Source: Kutzneria sp. CA-103260
Lineage (GTDB): Bacteria; Actinomycetota; Actinomycetes; Mycobacteriales; Pseudonocardiaceae
NCBI RefSeq assembly: GCF_018263855.1
Contig: NZ_CP073318.1
Coordinates: 6,820,001 to 6,884,000, forward strand
Reading direction: 5' to 3'
DNA: 64,000 nucleotides
Part shown: in pieces, positions 63,543 through 64,000 of the stretch
Numbering within the stretch: the first letter of the stretch is position 1
Layout: every line of letters starts with the position of its first letter
The notes under the pieces: generated by a model
Databases searched by the model: none
The model's input: only the letters and a program-made list of their open reading frames with translations
Told to the model about the DNA's origin: nothing
Position numbers and translations under genes: made by a program

Positions 63543-63807
63543 ATGACCTCCCCCGAGCGTGCAGGAAATGCCGCGCTGTCAGCTAAGAACACGGCCGGTC
63601 ACTGAGCAATCAGCCTGCAAGAATCCGCTCAATCGGACCAGGCTCCACTCAACGAAAACCCCCGTTTGCCGACGTTCGGTCGCGGAGTGTCGCCGGCGCC
63701 GCCCACACGGATGACAGCCATAGATCACCACAGCTACCGCCCTGGTGCATGTGCACGACCTGTACGTCAACCAGAACAGGCATCATCACGCACGACATGC
63801 TGAGTAG

Positions 63808-64000
63808 TCAGACACCTTAAGCCACCACAGCATCACCGAATACCGACTGCCCTCCACCGGCGAGCTCGTGCCGCTGCTGCAGATCGCGCCATCCAAGACC
63901 GACACCGAGCGCCTCCTACTCGTCAGCCCCGAGCTCACGGACGTCCTCAGCGCCATGGTTAGCCGCCTGCGCGGCCCCAACGGCGCGATACCGCTCGTGG
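63808..64000 (+). pseudogene. Site-specific recombinase fragment, truncated at 5' end and by the window edge
   Basis: The frame from 63808 reads ITEYRLPSTGELVPLLQIAP, then SKTDTERLLLVSPELTDVLS, and continues to the window end. This is the middle of a large actinobacterial tyrosine-recombinase/Tn554-like integrase family, in which the preceding several hundred residues are expected. An in-frame TAG at 63805-63807 and unrelated sequence before it show the 5' part is missing. It suggests that the island's right edge is, or borders on, a mobile element. Confidence 0.6.

Noticed and set aside
1-64000. tRNA, rRNA or riboswitch genes
   Set aside because: No cloverleaf-like or conserved RNA sequence was recognised on either strand; a covariance-model search would be decisive.

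Overview
The window is high-GC actinobacterial DNA, most likely from a Pseudonocardiaceae-type or related mycelial actinomycete. The signs are strong G/C third-position bias, many GTG starts, DUF397/DUF5753/DUF6879 regulator cassettes, a DUF574-type methyltransferase, ESX (type VII secretion) genes, a SARP-type regulator and several NB-ARC/STAND proteins. No rRNA, tRNA, CRISPR array or riboswitch was recognised.

Layout: (1) 0.1-2.0 kb, minus: a small regulatory operon (hypothetical, DUF6879, XRE/DUF5753, DUF397) behind a good -35/-10 promoter. (2) 2.2-5.3 kb, plus: two genes each broken by a one-base frameshift (small conserved protein; DUF574 methyltransferase) and three unrecognised ORFs joined by 4- and 8-nt overlaps. 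(3) 5.3-13.3 kb, plus: an ESX-linked polymorphic toxin locus with EspG, a lipoprotein, a PPE/WXG-like protein, a long RHS/YD-repeat protein with an ESX-like N-terminus, a deaminase-type toxin tip cut off by a one-base insertion, and an Imm10-like immunity protein. (4) 13.7-31.6 kb, minus: a complete type 2 BREX (Pgl) operon, pglW-pglX-pglY-pglZ-brxD-brxHI, with almost every junction overlapping. (5) 32.4-37.3 kb, plus: a cyclase-like protein followed by an nSTAND NTPase with 14 WD40 repeats. The two share a ten-residue RHIM-like motif (GVQ[IV]G[DE]GNTQ), at the C-terminus of the first and the N-terminus of the second. This looks like an amyloid-signalling NLR/effector pair and is the best candidate here for an undescribed system. 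(6) 37.2-40.3 kb: decayed DNA with a gene remnant, a perfect palindrome, an IS5-like tail and a damaged IS110 transposase gene. (7) 40.3-49.5 kb, plus: an oligopeptide-type ABC transporter operon followed directly by a SARP/NB-ARC regulator with 40-residue TPRs in perfect 120-bp register. (8) 49.8-53.7 kb: an NB-ARC/TPR protein with an amyloid-like N-terminal segment, converging on a two-gene minus unit that includes a GT-B-like protein. (9) 53.9-57.2 kb: an EVE-HNH endonuclease gene split by an IS481-family element; removing TGT...ACA restores one reading frame exactly. (10) 57.5-61.4 kb, plus: an EVE-containing McrB and its McrC. (11) 61.4-63.5 kb, minus: a QatB-QatC pair without QatA or QatD. 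(12) 63.8 kb to the end: a 5'-truncated integrase fragment.

Taken together this is a defence and conflict island: BREX-2, an NLR pair, type IV-like restriction (McrBC, and an inactivated EVE-HNH), a partial Qat system and a secreted RHS toxin, interleaved with transposons. One-base frameshifts at about 2.5, 3.44, 12.37 and 39.57 kb could be true decay or assembly errors, and matter for interpreting those four genes. Function assignments rest on reading motifs by eye; no database search was possible.
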